Counted from the stretch's first letter, positions 53,163-63,900 are shown. The stretch is DNA of 64,000 bases from Bacteroidota bacterium (GCA_020160935.1 JAIUPL010000014.1:88396-152395), one strand, 5' to 3'. Notes: a model not told the origin generated them from the sequence alone. Numbers and translations: made by a program.

Positions 53163-53184
53163 ATTTTTTTGTCTTTTCAAATAC

Positions 53185-53200
53185 ATACCAACTAGTATGT
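53185..53200. promoter_or_regulatory. Predicted TetR operator O2 before the NmrA-like gene
   Basis: CATACCAACTAGTATG, within the larger palindrome ACATACCAACTAGTATGT. It overlaps a weak -7 (TAGTATG) placed 21 bases after TTTTG (53168-53172). Differs from O1 at two central bases. Confidence 0.7.
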
Positions 53201-53234
53201 ATGTTCATTATACAATTTTTAAACTCGATACATC

Positions 53235-54104
53235 ATGTACGTCATCACAGGAGCCAGCGGGAATACTGGCAAACTCATTGCAAAGACCCTGCTGGAAGCA
53301 GGAAAAGAAGTAAAAGTCATCAGTCGCAACCCCGATCACGTGGCAGATCTGGTAGCCCTTGGCGCAACGGCAGTGATCGGTAATTTACACGATGCCACGT
53401 TTCTCACTGAGGCATTTCGGGGCGCAAAAGCCGTTTACACCCTTGTTCCTCCAGCCTGGGATGTTGCCAACTGGCGACAGTACCAGACGCAGGTAGGTTT
53501 TGCTATCGCATCGGCTATTCAAGCCGCCAGTGTACCTTATGTTGTCAACCTGAGTTCACAAGGCGCACACCTGCCGGAAGGCGCAGGGCCGGTAAGTGGT
53601 CTTTTCTACATGGAACAAATGCTGGATGCCATTCCCAACTTAAATGTAAAACACTTGCGTGCCGGCTTTTTCATGCAGAACTTCCTGAATTACAAGGGAA
53701 TGATGCAGCATTTAAACCTGTTTGGCACCTCGCTGAAGCCTGATTTAAAACTTCCGATCGTACACGTGCGCGACATTGCTGCTGTGGCCGCCGAGGAATT
53801 GTTGTCGCTTGATTTCAAGGGTAGTTCCGTTCGTTTTGTGGCCGGCGCAGCCGACCGTTCGATGTCTGAAGTAACGGCTGTACTGGGTAAAGCCATCGGC
53901 AAAACCGACCTTCCGTATGTTCAATTCAGTCCGGAAGACGAACTTCAGGGAGCGCTGCAAAACGGCCTGGCGCCAGCCATTGCCGAGGGCTACCGCGATC
54001 TGTATCATGCGCTCAACTATGGCGATTATCAGGCAGGATATGTGCGCAACGCCGCTTCGACGACGCCAACAACACTGGAGTGGTTTGCGGAGAAAGAGTT
54101 TTAG
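53235..54104 (+). CDS. NmrA-like NAD(P)H-binding oxidoreductase
   Basis: 289 residues, atypical SDR. Rossmann motif MYVITGASGNTGKLIAKTLL (GxxGxxG) at the very start, VYTLVPP, VVNLSSQGAH and a C-terminal substrate region. Similar to NmrA and QorB-type NAD(P)H:quinone oxidoreductases. Downstream of its putative TetR repressor with a shared operator. Possible role: detoxification of quinones or carbonyls, inferred from context. The stop is followed by a GATGAAT array. Confidence 0.87.
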   Translation: MYVITGASGNTGKLIAKTLLEAGKEVKVISRNPDHVADLVALGATAVIGNLHDATFLTEAFRGAKAVYTLVPPAWDVANWRQYQTQVGFAIASAIQAASVPYVVNLSSQGAHLPEGAGPVSGLFYMEQMLDAIPNLNVKHLRAGFFMQNFLNYKGMMQHLNLFGTSLKPDLKLPIVHVRDIAAVAAEELLSLDFKGSSVRFVAGAADRSMSEVTAVLGKAIGKTDLPYVQFSPEDELQGALQNGLAPAIAEGYRDLYHALNYGDYQAGYVRNAASTTPTTLEWFAEKEF

Positions 54105-54107
54105 AGG

Positions 54108-56069
<1,962 letters not shown>

Positions 56070-56194
56070 AATTCATGAGCGTTTAACCGGAAGCAAAATA
56101 CACTAAAAATATAGAAACCTGATTGTTAAAAATACAGAAACGGATTTTAATGAAAAAATAAAATATTGAATATCAATTATTTATAAAATTATTT

Positions 56195-56929
56195 TTATTC
56201 TTCGCTGCTTATCGGCGCCACTTGTAGCGAGCCGTCGGCAGCATAATGCCAATGTCCGATCAGCGTGCGTTCGTAGGTGTTTTTCAGCAAGTATTCGTAG
56301 AACAACTCGCGTGCTATGCCGCGCGCGCCCAGGCTCTCCAGGTGCGCCGTATGCTGTTGGCAATCGATCAGCCAGAATCCGGCTTTTTCCAGGGCTTTTA
56401 CCAGGGTAATAAATCCGGCTTTGGAAGCATTGGTAGCACGGGCAAACATACTTTCTCCAAAAAAAATACGCCCGAGAGATATGCCATACAAACCTCCTAC
56501 GAGGGTTTCGCCTTCCCACACTTCCACGGAGTGCGCTAGTCCGCGCCGGTGCAGGTTCGTGTATGCCTCAAGAAATGCATCGGAAATCCAGGTGCCCGTG
56601 TGCCCGCCATAACGCGGCGTTTCCGCACAGGCCAGCATGACCTGCTCGAATACCGTATCAAATGTGTAGCGGAATTTGTGCTGATTGAAAATGGAGCGCA
56701 TGCTTTTGTGCACGCGCAATTCGGCAGGTTTCAGCACCCAGCGCGGGTCGGGCGTGTACCAGTAAAAATATCCGTCTTCTTCAAACCAGGGAAACAGTCC
56801 GTTGGCATAAGCACCCACCAGTCTTTGCTCGTGCAGGTCGCGGCTCACTGCAATCAGCCCGTTTGATTCCGCCTCGGATGGATGCGGAAACAACTGGTAA
56901 TTGTCATCTGGGAGCCGGTAGACGGGCAT
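56195..56929 (-). CDS. aat: Leucyl/phenylalanyl-tRNA-protein transferase
   Basis: 244 residues. Adds Leu or Phe to proteins with N-terminal Lys/Arg, creating a degradation signal. Family signatures: GLIAVSRDLHEQRLVGAYANGLFPWF-type start, YYWYTPDPRWVL-like YWYTPDPRWVLKP, GTWISDAFLEAYTNLHRRGLAHSVEVWEG (in parts), GGLYGISLGRIFFGESMF and ASKAGFI. It lies one repeat element away from clpS, which recognises its products. Confidence 0.97.
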   Translation of the reverse strand: MPVYRLPDDNYQLFPHPSEAESNGLIAVSRDLHEQRLVGAYANGLFPWFEEDGYFYWYTPDPRWVLKPAELRVHKSMRSIFNQHKFRYTFDTVFEQVMLACAETPRYGGHTGTWISDAFLEAYTNLHRRGLAHSVEVWEGETLVGGLYGISLGRIFFGESMFARATNASKAGFITLVKALEKAGFWLIDCQQHTAHLESLGARGIARELFYEYLLKNTYERTLIGHWHYAADGSLQVAPISSEE

Positions 56930-56961
56930 TTTTTTGGAAATTATTTAAGTATGATAGGCAG

Positions 56962-57095
56962 GAGTTATGAGTTATGAGTTATGAGTTATGAGTTATGAGT
57001 TGTGGTGCTGTACTCTTGGCTTCGTTTATAGAGTAGCCGAAAGCAACGTGGGTATAACTCATAACTCATAACTCATAACTCATAACTCATAACTC
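56962..57095. repeat. Inverted repeat of GAGTTAT heptamers
   Basis: Left array 56962-57001 and right array of ATAACTC units 57053-57095, six units each, pure 7-bp period. The loop contains TGTACTCTT and TAGAGTAG, remnants of the GTAGAGTAC core. It lies between aat and clpS. Confidence 0.94.
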
Positions 57096-57099
57096 CCCC

Positions 57100-57417
57100 T
57101 CAGCCTTCTTCCACTTCTGCCGACAAGCCGCGGTCGAGCAGTGCGGAGCACAAGGGCAAAAGTTCGGAGCGGGCGCCTGTTTTGACGGTGGCTTTGCCTT
57201 TGTAATGAATCATGATAGCCAATTGTTCGGCCTGTTCCGATGTGTGTTTAAGCACCGTCATAAAACATTCGATGACCCATTCGAAGGTATTAAAATCATC
57301 GTTGTAAACGATCAGATACGCAGGGGCTCCTGTTTCGATGTCATCTTCGACCAGGACATCTTCCTCTTCTTCCCAAAGCGGTTTTTCAAAATTGGATATA
57401 CGAAACACAGATTCCAT
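57100..57417 (-). CDS. clpS: ATP-dependent Clp protease adaptor ClpS
   Basis: 105 residues. Binds N-degron proteins and hands them to ClpA/ClpC-ClpP. Conserved YLIVYNDDFNTFEWVIECF and the pocket region EQAEQLAIMIHYKGKATV. The N-terminal extension (about 30 residues) is acidic, as usual. ATG 57417 is preferred over the GTG 57423. It lies 18 bases after the peroxiredoxin gene and upstream of aat. Confidence 0.95.
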   Translation of the reverse strand: MESVFRISNFEKPLWEEEEDVLVEDDIETGAPAYLIVYNDDFNTFEWVIECFMTVLKHTSEQAEQLAIMIHYKGKATVKTGARSELLPLCSALLDRGLSAEVEEG

Positions 57418-57435
57418 AAACACCGTTGGGGAGAA

Positions 57436-57903
57436 TTAGTTGAGCGATTGAAGCGCCTGTTTAACGGCCTGAAAATTGGGAATTTCGCCTGCATTTTCCA
57501 GCACTTCAGCATACCGGACAATGCCGCTGCGGTCGATCACGAAAGCCGAGCGCTTGGACACGCCTTTCAGGCCCATACCAAACTCTTTGTAAATGGTATC
57601 GTATTTTTTGCTGACGGTTTTGTTGAAATCGGACAACAAAGGGAAGTTAAAGCCCTGCTCTTCCTTCCATTTGGCCAGCGTAAACGGGCTGTCGACCGAA
57701 ACGGCCAGAATTTGAGCGTCTAATTTTTCGTAGACCGCGATACTGTCTCGCATTTCGCACAACTCTTTGGTGCAAACACCTGTAAATGCAAATGGGAAAA
57801 AAAGCAGCACTACATTTTTGCCGCGTTGTTCGGAAAGTTTCACAAGCGATTTGTCGCTGGCACGCAGCGCAAATTCCGGTGCTTTATCGCCGGGTTGAAG
57901 CAT
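57436..57903 (-). CDS. AhpE/Bcp-like peroxiredoxin
   Basis: 155 residues. Reduces hydroperoxides. Peroxidatic Cys44 in FPFAFTGVCTKELCEMRD, with a second Cys at 49 that could act as resolving residue. AVSVDSPFTLAKWKEE and a C-terminal RSAFVIDRSGIVRYAEV strand fit the AhpC/TSA family, AhpE subgroup. Cytoplasmic (no signal). A TACTTTTG box lies 41 bases upstream. Confidence 0.93.
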   Translation of the reverse strand: MLQPGDKAPEFALRASDKSLVKLSEQRGKNVVLLFFPFAFTGVCTKELCEMRDSIAVYEKLDAQILAVSVDSPFTLAKWKEEQGFNFPLLSDFNKTVSKKYDTIYKEFGMGLKGVSKRSAFVIDRSGIVRYAEVLENAGEIPNFQAVKQALQSLN

Positions 57904-57943
57904 ACAATTGAAAAAACGGTGATGAACAGTGAATTGGAAGGGG

Positions 57944-57951
57944 CAAAAGTA
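57944..57951 (-). promoter_or_regulatory. -7 box upstream of the peroxiredoxin gene
   Basis: TACTTTTG followed by CCCC on the minus strand, 41 bases before the ATG. No -33 TTTG; the upstream 20 bases lie in a TTATTAG repeat arm. Confidence 0.45.
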
Positions 57952-57957
57952 GAAAAT

Positions 57958-58370
57958 TATTAGTTATCCGTTATTGGTTATTAGGGTGGGTAAGGGGTGT
58001 TGGGTTTTTCAGGCCAGAGGCTCGGGGAGGTTGAGTAGTTGAGGGATGAGAAGTTGAGGGATGAGTAGTTGAGGGGTTGAGGAGTTGAGTAGTTGAGGAG
58101 TTGAGAAAGGAAGCAACAAAGTCAACCAACCGCTCGCTCTGCTGCTGCGGAGTGACTGAATCTCATCCACTCAACTCTCAACTTCTCATCCCTCAACTCC
58201 TCAACTTCTCATCCCTCAACTTCTCATCCCTCAACTTCTCATCCCTCAACTTCTCAACTCTCAACTTCTCATCCCTCAACTTCTCAACCCCTCAACCTCC
58301 CCGAGCCTCTGGCCTGAAAAACCCATCACCCCTTACCCACCCTAATAACCAATAACTAATAACGGATAAC
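57958..58370. repeat. Nested inverted repeat, about 400 bp
   Basis: Outer arms 57958-58035 and 58291-58370: TTATTAG/GTTATTG heptamers, then GGGTGGGTAAGGGG, then unique AGGCCAGAGGCTCGGGGAGG. Inside lie second arms of GTTGAGG / CTCAACT units (58031-58105 and 58160-58297), and a loop of about 50 nt. One repeat type sits inside another. It fills the 468-base gap between the peroxiredoxin and lipoprotein genes. Confidence 0.96.
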
Positions 58371-58371
58371 C

Positions 58372-59481
58372 CTACGGGTATGCCACCCCAATCACCGCCG
58401 TCCCCGTAATCACCTTGTACAGCATTGGTTCGAGGACGCTATAAAGTCGACAGGAAAAAGAGACCTGCATTTTGTATGTTTTCTGGCTGTTTTCATTCAA
58501 CTCGTATGGTTCAGCCGATTCTATCTGGAAATAAGAACTGCCGGGTTGTGCGTTCAATCTGGATTCCCAAACGGAATTGTTTTCATCTACCCATCGAATA
58601 TTAACCGTACCGAATTGCAGAGAATCCTGTGTCGTTTGGGGAATTTTTTGAATACTGTAAGAAAAATCGGCGGTTTTTTCCATGAGTGGTTCCAGAGCAG
58701 CCACTTGAGCGAACGCCGTATCACCCAGCGGACTCCTTACCCGCACAGCATAAACAGCATCGGCCTGATGCACATCGATATTTTGGGTACTATCACCAGT
58801 ATTCCATCGATAGGAAGACACTGAAGATCCAAAAGTATTGGCAATCAAAGTATAGGGCGCTCCGCCGGAAGAGTCGCTCACGGTTATGCCCACAGACGGT
58901 AATAAACCTGTTGTATCCTGTGGCAATACCTGACGAACGACTGTGCTTCTGATGGCCCCGTTGCGCATGGCGCGCAGGGATATTTTATGCAGGTTTTGAT
59001 CATTGAAATCCCTGGTAATACTTTTTCCGGTTTGTAGCGAGCCATTGTCTACCGACCACTGAAATGATTGATAATACATGGTGTCCGGAGTAGAAAAAGT
59101 CAGCCGCCAGATCGTATCGGTGGTTGCCGTCAAAGAGCCCCAATAAGATTTGGCGCCGTTCGAAAAAAGTGCTCCGGGGTTGACGTCTGTCCCTGTCTGA
59201 TTGTTTCGAAACTCGAAACGGAGACTGCCGGGACAATTTCCCAGCGGACAGTTGGATGGCGCGAACGATCCACTCATGACCAGCACGTTGGCCGAACCGT
59301 TTTCATACCGTGTAAACAGGTAAGAGTCCTCCACCCCCGCATTAATTTCAAATCCGGCGCCTTCCAGCGTAAACTGCGTGGTGAAAACCGGATCGCCGGG
59401 CAGATTGGGCGGTAGTTCGACCCGTTGGCAGGCCCCCCATAAAAACGGGCCCAAAAGAAGCCATATATATTTCTTGCACAT
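58372..59481 (-). CDS. Lipoprotein of unknown function, PKD/Ig-like
   Basis: 369 residues. Lipobox in WLLLGPFLWGAC (Cys18). Beta-rich sequence with a segment SSYRWNTGDSTQNIDVHQADAVYAVRV resembling the WNTG/WSNG Ig-like modules of the T9SS protein at 61.8-63.6 kb. Third gene of an operon with an ECF sigma factor and a membrane-anchored barrel protein, 22 bases after the latter. ATG 59481 chosen because it creates the signal; role unknown. Confidence 0.72.
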   Translation of the reverse strand: MCKKYIWLLLGPFLWGACQRVELPPNLPGDPVFTTQFTLEGAGFEINAGVEDSYLFTRYENGSANVLVMSGSFAPSNCPLGNCPGSLRFEFRNNQTGTDVNPGALFSNGAKSYWGSLTATTDTIWRLTFSTPDTMYYQSFQWSVDNGSLQTGKSITRDFNDQNLHKISLRAMRNGAIRSTVVRQVLPQDTTGLLPSVGITVSDSSGGAPYTLIANTFGSSVSSYRWNTGDSTQNIDVHQADAVYAVRVRSPLGDTAFAQVAALEPLMEKTADFSYSIQKIPQTTQDSLQFGTVNIRWVDENNSVWESRLNAQPGSSYFQIESAEPYELNENSQKTYKMQVSFSCRLYSVLEPMLYKVITGTAVIGVAYP

Positions 59482-59503
59482 GGTGTTGTGTTGCAATAAT
59501 CCG

Positions 59504-60988
59504 TTAAAAATGCCAGCATACACCCGCATCTCCATACCAGAAGTTTTTGTCGGGAGTGCTTGCTTCACTGGGAGTCAGGATGCTACCAGGGCGATAATTT
59601 CCCTGAATATGCAGTCCAAGTTGTGGTAAAATCCGCCACTCGGCCGACAGCGACATGCGCAGGTAGGTATTTTGGAATCCTGTTTTTTCGCCCAGCCCGC
59701 TATAGCCATCGAGTTCTTCCACACCACCAAGCGTTGTTTCACGTATTTGTGATAAACGATCTTTCACACTCAGCAGGAACCCGGGTGCAAGCCCTGCTGA
59801 AATCCCCAGACGGCCTCTTTGCCAGCGTATGCCTACAGGTATTTCGAGGGTGTTCATGGCCTGGTGTATGCGGCGCGTTTCGAGGCGTTCCAGGCCGAAC
59901 GAATATTTGTATTGAACGCTGGTGTTGGCAGCACTATCGGCCGATGCCGACATTTGTTCAGGCAATGGAAGGTAACGGTATTGCACGCCGGCAAATACTT
60001 TCCATCGGTTGTTCAGGGCATAGGTCGTTGTCAGTTGTCCAGCAAATCCCGGTCCTGCTTTCCAGGCAGAAATATCTGCGCTCGCCTCGAAGGCAAAACG
60101 TTTGTCGACAACCGGTTTGATCGGCATCGGTTGATAAGGGAAACGTGGCAATGACGTTTTCTTTTTGGCCTGTTTGGCCGGAGCAAATGGCAATGCCAGC
60201 AGGTCGAGTAAGGTGACCTGTTTTAATACCTGTATGGAGTCTTTCGCCACCATGGGCGCATCGAAGGCCAGGGCGCCTGGCATATCTGACGATGTGTTGT
60301 CTGCCGATTCTACCCTTGAAGACGATGTATTGTCAGCCGTTTGTACCCTTGAAACAGAATTGTTGGGAATGGTTTTCTGATTGGAAATACTTGCGTTTAT
60401 TGGGAAATTGTCTGTTTCAGAAGAATTACTTTTTTGTACTCCCGCGTTTTCTGGAGCATGCAGTGGCTGGGTGTTTTGGAAAGACTTCAGGTTCTTATGC
60501 TGTGCTGTGGAAGACATGAAAGATCTTCCATTTTTTTCTGTTGAATTTGGGCGAATGGAGCGGTCGTTGCGGTCAAAATCTTCGTTCAATTCCTTGTTTT
60601 CGGAAGCCTTCAAACCGTTTTTTTCATTCTGTTCAGGAGCGGCATTGGAGGCATTGTATTGCCGGGTTTGTGTGGGTGTGTTGTTGGAGGTGGTCGGCAA
60701 AGGAGCAGTCTCTTGTTTCCTTTCTGTGGCAGGAACAGTGTCGGAGGGATGGCTGGATATGAGATCATCTGTCGGCACAGGTTTCCCCAGCCACAGCCAC
60801 AGGACGGCAATACCGGCCAAGGCGCCAGCCGAACACCACCAAAACAGCAGTCGGCGGCGTTTTTTGCGCCGTTCATCGGCTTCGATCAATGCCTGTGCCT
60901 GCTCCCAGTATTCCTCCCGGAAGGGGAACCGACTGGCGGGGTCATCGCTGTCGAATTTGCGTTGCATGAAATCGTCGATATTTTCCAT
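59504..60988 (-). CDS. Inner-membrane-anchored protein with C-terminal outer-membrane-type beta-barrel
   Basis: 494 residues of unusual layout. Residues 1-46 are cytoplasmic-like and highly charged (ERRKKRRR before the helix). One membrane helix at about 48-67. A Ser/Asn/Thr-rich linker runs to about 260 with repeated SSRVESADNTSS-like text. The rest resembles outer-membrane beta-barrel domains (FEASADISAWKAGPGFAGQL, WKVFAGVQYRYLPL, LGLHIQGNYRPG). It lies 3 bases after an ECF sigma gene, the place where an anti-sigma factor is expected, so the N-terminus may bind the sigma factor. That role is inference. Confidence 0.75.
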   Translation of the reverse strand: MENIDDFMQRKFDSDDPASRFPFREEYWEQAQALIEADERRKKRRRLLFWWCSAGALAGIAVLWLWLGKPVPTDDLISSHPSDTVPATERKQETAPLPTTSNNTPTQTRQYNASNAAPEQNEKNGLKASENKELNEDFDRNDRSIRPNSTEKNGRSFMSSTAQHKNLKSFQNTQPLHAPENAGVQKSNSSETDNFPINASISNQKTIPNNSVSRVQTADNTSSSRVESADNTSSDMPGALAFDAPMVAKDSIQVLKQVTLLDLLALPFAPAKQAKKKTSLPRFPYQPMPIKPVVDKRFAFEASADISAWKAGPGFAGQLTTTYALNNRWKVFAGVQYRYLPLPEQMSASADSAANTSVQYKYSFGLERLETRRIHQAMNTLEIPVGIRWQRGRLGISAGLAPGFLLSVKDRLSQIRETTLGGVEELDGYSGLGEKTGFQNTYLRMSLSAEWRILPQLGLHIQGNYRPGSILTPSEASTPDKNFWYGDAGVCWHF

Positions 60989-60991
60989 AGC

Positions 60992-61552
60992 TCAAATTGC
61001 CGGTTTCATTTCTGTTTTAATCCAGTTTTGGAGTTGTGTTCGGGCATGGTTCACATGCCATTTGGAAGTGCCCTCGCTGATGTCGAGCATTTCACATATT
61101 TCCCGATGTGAAAATCCGTCGATCGCAAACAAATTGAACACTTGCTGGGTAACGCGGGGCAATCGCCTCAACATATTTTCCAGGTGCTGCAAATCGAGTC
61201 GCTGTTCCGCTTCATTCCAGGCAATCGGTTCATTGGGATGCTCTCTTTCAATGGTATCCGTAAAAACGGTGAGTTCGCGCCATTTCTTTTCCCGGCGGAA
61301 CTCATCTATAATAGTATTGATCATAATACGCCTGATCCAGGCTTCGAAAGGCACTTCATCACGGCGGTATCGATCGAGATTTTGTATAATTTTCAGGAAC
61401 CCGATGTTGAGCGCTGCTGCTGCCTCCTGCTCATCGCGTTTGTAGCGACTGCAGACGGCCATCAAAACCGGAAAGCAGACCCGATACAAAGCATATTGTG
61501 CTTTGCGGTCGCCCCGATGTGCGGCGTTCAACATTTGCGGGTCCAGATTCAT
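60992..61552 (-). CDS. ECF RNA polymerase sigma factor
   Basis: 186 residues. Region 2 about 10-85 (RKAQYALYRVCFPVLMAVC, AALNIGFLKIIQNLDRYR, FEAWIRRIMINTIIDEFRR) and region 4 about 120-180 (LPRVTQQVFNLFAIDGFSHREICEMLDISEGTSKWHVNHARTQLQ in parts). ATG 61552 (MNLDPQML) was chosen; an ATG at 61717 would add about 55 residues encoded by the GGCAAAG repeat (CPLPFALCPLPFAP), clearly artefactual. Heads the operon with the barrel protein and the lipoprotein. Confidence 0.92.
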   Translation of the reverse strand: MNLDPQMLNAAHRGDRKAQYALYRVCFPVLMAVCSRYKRDEQEAAAALNIGFLKIIQNLDRYRRDEVPFEAWIRRIMINTIIDEFRREKKWRELTVFTDTIEREHPNEPIAWNEAEQRLDLQHLENMLRRLPRVTQQVFNLFAIDGFSHREICEMLDISEGTSKWHVNHARTQLQNWIKTEMKPAI

Positions 61553-61582
61553 GCGGTGTTTATTGGTATGATCGTGTTGAAA

Positions 61583-61774
61583 TGGCAAGGGGCGAAGGGC
61601 AAGAGGCAAGGGGCAAGGGGCAAAGGGCAAAGGGCAAAGGGCAAAGGGCAAAGGGCAAAAAATAAAGTTGAAAGCAAAGGTAAATAGAGATTGTAAATTG
61701 CCTTTTGCCTCTTGCATTTTGCCCCTTGCCTTTTGCCTCTTGCATTTTGCCCCTTGCCTCTTGCCCCTTGCCTC
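61583..61774. repeat. Inverted repeat of GGCAAAG / GGCAAGG heptamers
   Basis: Left array 61583-61658, right array of TTTGCCC/TTGCCTC units 61698-61774. Loop about 39 nt. It lies between the T9SS protein stop and the sigma gene start, 30 bases upstream of the latter, so it covers the sigma promoter region. Confidence 0.93.
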
Positions 61775-61780
61775 TCAGTC

Positions 61781-63601
61781 CTACTGTTTCACTACCCGTA
61801 CGCTTTGCGAGCCTTTATTCGTACGAGCCGACAGGAAGTACGTGCCGGAAGGAAGCGTGCCCAGGGATACCTGCATTTGATTGGCAGTCACTTTCAGGGT
61901 TTGCATCACCTGTCCGTGCATATTGGTAACGAGCAACTGGCCATCCGCTTCTTTCAGGTTCACCGTAAGCACATCGTTTGTCGGGTTGGGCGACACTTTT
62001 GCAAATGGCTCATAACCAGCCTCTTGTGCTGCCAGTGTAGCGCCATTTTGCGTCACATCGAAATTGATGCCTGTGAAGCCGGGCTGTGCAGGCGACAGCG
62101 TAATCGTAGCGGATACAGGCGTTACGCCCGGGATATTGATCGTTACGATATACGTTCCGTAAGCCAGGCTTGGGAAACTGTATGCACCGCTGGCGTCGGT
62201 GGTGGCTGCAGCCACGCCGGTACCGTCGGGCAGGGTCAGGATGATGCTCGCTCCCGCTACCGGGTCGCCTTCACCGGAAAACTCCGCTTCGGTATTGTGA
62301 CCGGTCAGGTTGGCGCCTTCACTTACCAGGCCACCGATAAAGCCTGGGCCACCAGGGTTTACACCAGGAATCATGTAGATGACAGCAGTACTCCAACTGC
62401 CCAGATACGAATTTACCAATTGGGCATCACTCCACAGCAGAGAGGAATAGTGATATGTTGGCAGGTAATCATTAAAACCAACCGTGCCAGGTACGACTGC
62501 GGCTTTGACCAGATATCGTCCGGGAGGAACGTTTTCGAACACAGTAAATCCGCTACCGTTGATGTCAGTTTGTTGGCTATACAGAGCCGTCAGAGTACCT
62601 GCTACGCTGTCGTACTGAATCAGATACACCTGTGCAACAACCGGCGTTGTGAGCGAGTCCTGTATTTGAACATAAACACTCACACTACCAAGTATTGCTG
62701 AAACGCATGCTGTAGACGTGCACCCATTGTACTGGGTAACCGTCACGCAGTAGTCGCCTGGCTCTGTGGTATTAAATGAAGAAGTAGTAGCTCCGTTGCT
62801 CCACAAGTAGGTGGCTCCTGTTGAAAATGGGCCAGAGTATGCTGTTACTTGAAAGGAACTCCACAGTGGTTGAACATACGCTTCTGTGTAGCAATAACTG
62901 TTATCCACTGTTACGCAATCCGTAGCCGTGCAGCCAGAGTTGTACGTTACTGTCACGCAGTATTCTCCACTTGTGGTAGCATCAATATATGATGCAGTTT
63001 CCCCGGTGCTCCACAGGTAGGAACTCACACTGCCAAGAGAATCAAAAACGACGAGGCTGGTGGTGCCATCCGGCGAGCCTGCTACCGAAATATGAGTCGT
63101 ACAGGCCGGCTGACCTGCAATGGTAACGCAGGAAGTGGAGGTACAGCCATTTTCACGTGTAATCGTCACACAGTAATCACCTGGCTCCGTGGTATTGAAG
63201 GAAGATGTTGTAGCACCATTGCTCCACTCATAGGTTGCATCCAGATAATACGGAAAACCATAGGCGCTTACATTGTAAGTACCACTGCCGAGCGGCCAGT
63301 ACGTAGCATACGACCAGCAGTTGTTGTAGGAAAGTGTGTCGCAGTAAGAAGCGCTGCAACCATTTGTGTAGGTAATGGTAACGCAGTAGGCGCCCTCCTG
63401 TGTCACGTCGATGGTTGGGGTTGTTGCGCCGTTGCTCCATTCATAGGAAGCCACCGGATAGGCAGAGGAATCCATGGCGGTGAGCGTCGTCACGCCGTTT
63501 TCGTAATTGGTCGGCCAGAAATTGGCCGTACAGGGTGGGTTTTGGGAAAAAAGCGCCGTGCCAAAGCACAGCAAAAGCAGGGTGAAGAGCAGATTTTTCA
63601 T
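61781..63601 (-). CDS. T9SS-exported protein with four WSNGATT Ig-like repeats
   Basis: 606 residues. Signal peptide MKNLLFTLLLLCFGTALFSQ. Four repeats of about 80 residues with the core YEWSNGATT...GDYCVTIT.NGC (about 25-330), each with a C-x4-C end. A SdrD/CarboxypepD-like domain lies about 430-520 (AGASIILTLPDGTGVAAATTDASGAYSFPSL). The C-terminal type A sorting domain reads VSPNPTNDVLTVNL and ends GTYFLSARTNKGSQSVRVVKQ. Secreted or surface-bound; probably adhesive. Repeats 2 and 4 share the text ATTSSFNTTEPGDYCVT, a recent duplication. ATG 63601 chosen for the signal. Confidence 0.9.
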   Translation of the reverse strand: MKNLLFTLLLLCFGTALFSQNPPCTANFWPTNYENGVTTLTAMDSSAYPVASYEWSNGATTPTIDVTQEGAYCVTITYTNGCSASYCDTLSYNNCWSYATYWPLGSGTYNVSAYGFPYYLDATYEWSNGATTSSFNTTEPGDYCVTITRENGCTSTSCVTIAGQPACTTHISVAGSPDGTTSLVVFDSLGSVSSYLWSTGETASYIDATTSGEYCVTVTYNSGCTATDCVTVDNSYCYTEAYVQPLWSSFQVTAYSGPFSTGATYLWSNGATTSSFNTTEPGDYCVTVTQYNGCTSTACVSAILGSVSVYVQIQDSLTTPVVAQVYLIQYDSVAGTLTALYSQQTDINGSGFTVFENVPPGRYLVKAAVVPGTVGFNDYLPTYHYSSLLWSDAQLVNSYLGSWSTAVIYMIPGVNPGGPGFIGGLVSEGANLTGHNTEAEFSGEGDPVAGASIILTLPDGTGVAAATTDASGAYSFPSLAYGTYIVTINIPGVTPVSATITLSPAQPGFTGINFDVTQNGATLAAQEAGYEPFAKVSPNPTNDVLTVNLKEADGQLLVTNMHGQVMQTLKVTANQMQVSLGTLPSGTYFLSARTNKGSQSVRVVKQ

Positions 63602-63801
63602 GTAGTCAGATTGTCGGTGAATGTTGTAATTTGTTCTTGACAATCCAGTACACGCAATAATGGGTTGGGGGGTTGGGTAGTTGGGGAAAATTTTTTTTAA
63701 TGACTATCTGCATATTGTTCGCTGTCCATTTTTGCTGTTGGCAAAAACCTTGACAGCGGTCTAGGTTGCGAGATATGCCAAGTGTTAAAGGGGTGGTGGT
63801 A

Positions 63802-63900
63802 TGGGCTTTAGCCCGTCGGGACCGCGCCTTTTAAGGCGCTCTAAACAAAAATGATAAATAAAGCGCCTTGAAAGGCGCTGTCCCGACGGGCTAAAGCCCA
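63802..63900. repeat. 39-bp inverted repeat with nested hairpins
   Basis: 63802-63840 pairs with 63862-63900 with a few mismatches. Each arm contains smaller palindromes GGGCTTTAGCCC and GCGCCTTTTAAGGCGC, so it can fold as a cloverleaf. No 7-bp unit; a different class from the tandem-arm elements and more like REP sequences. Confidence 0.9.

Noticed and set aside
61553..61717. N-terminal extension of the second ECF sigma factor
   Set aside because: Reads CPLPFA repeats from the GGCAAAG array; region 2 starts after 61552.
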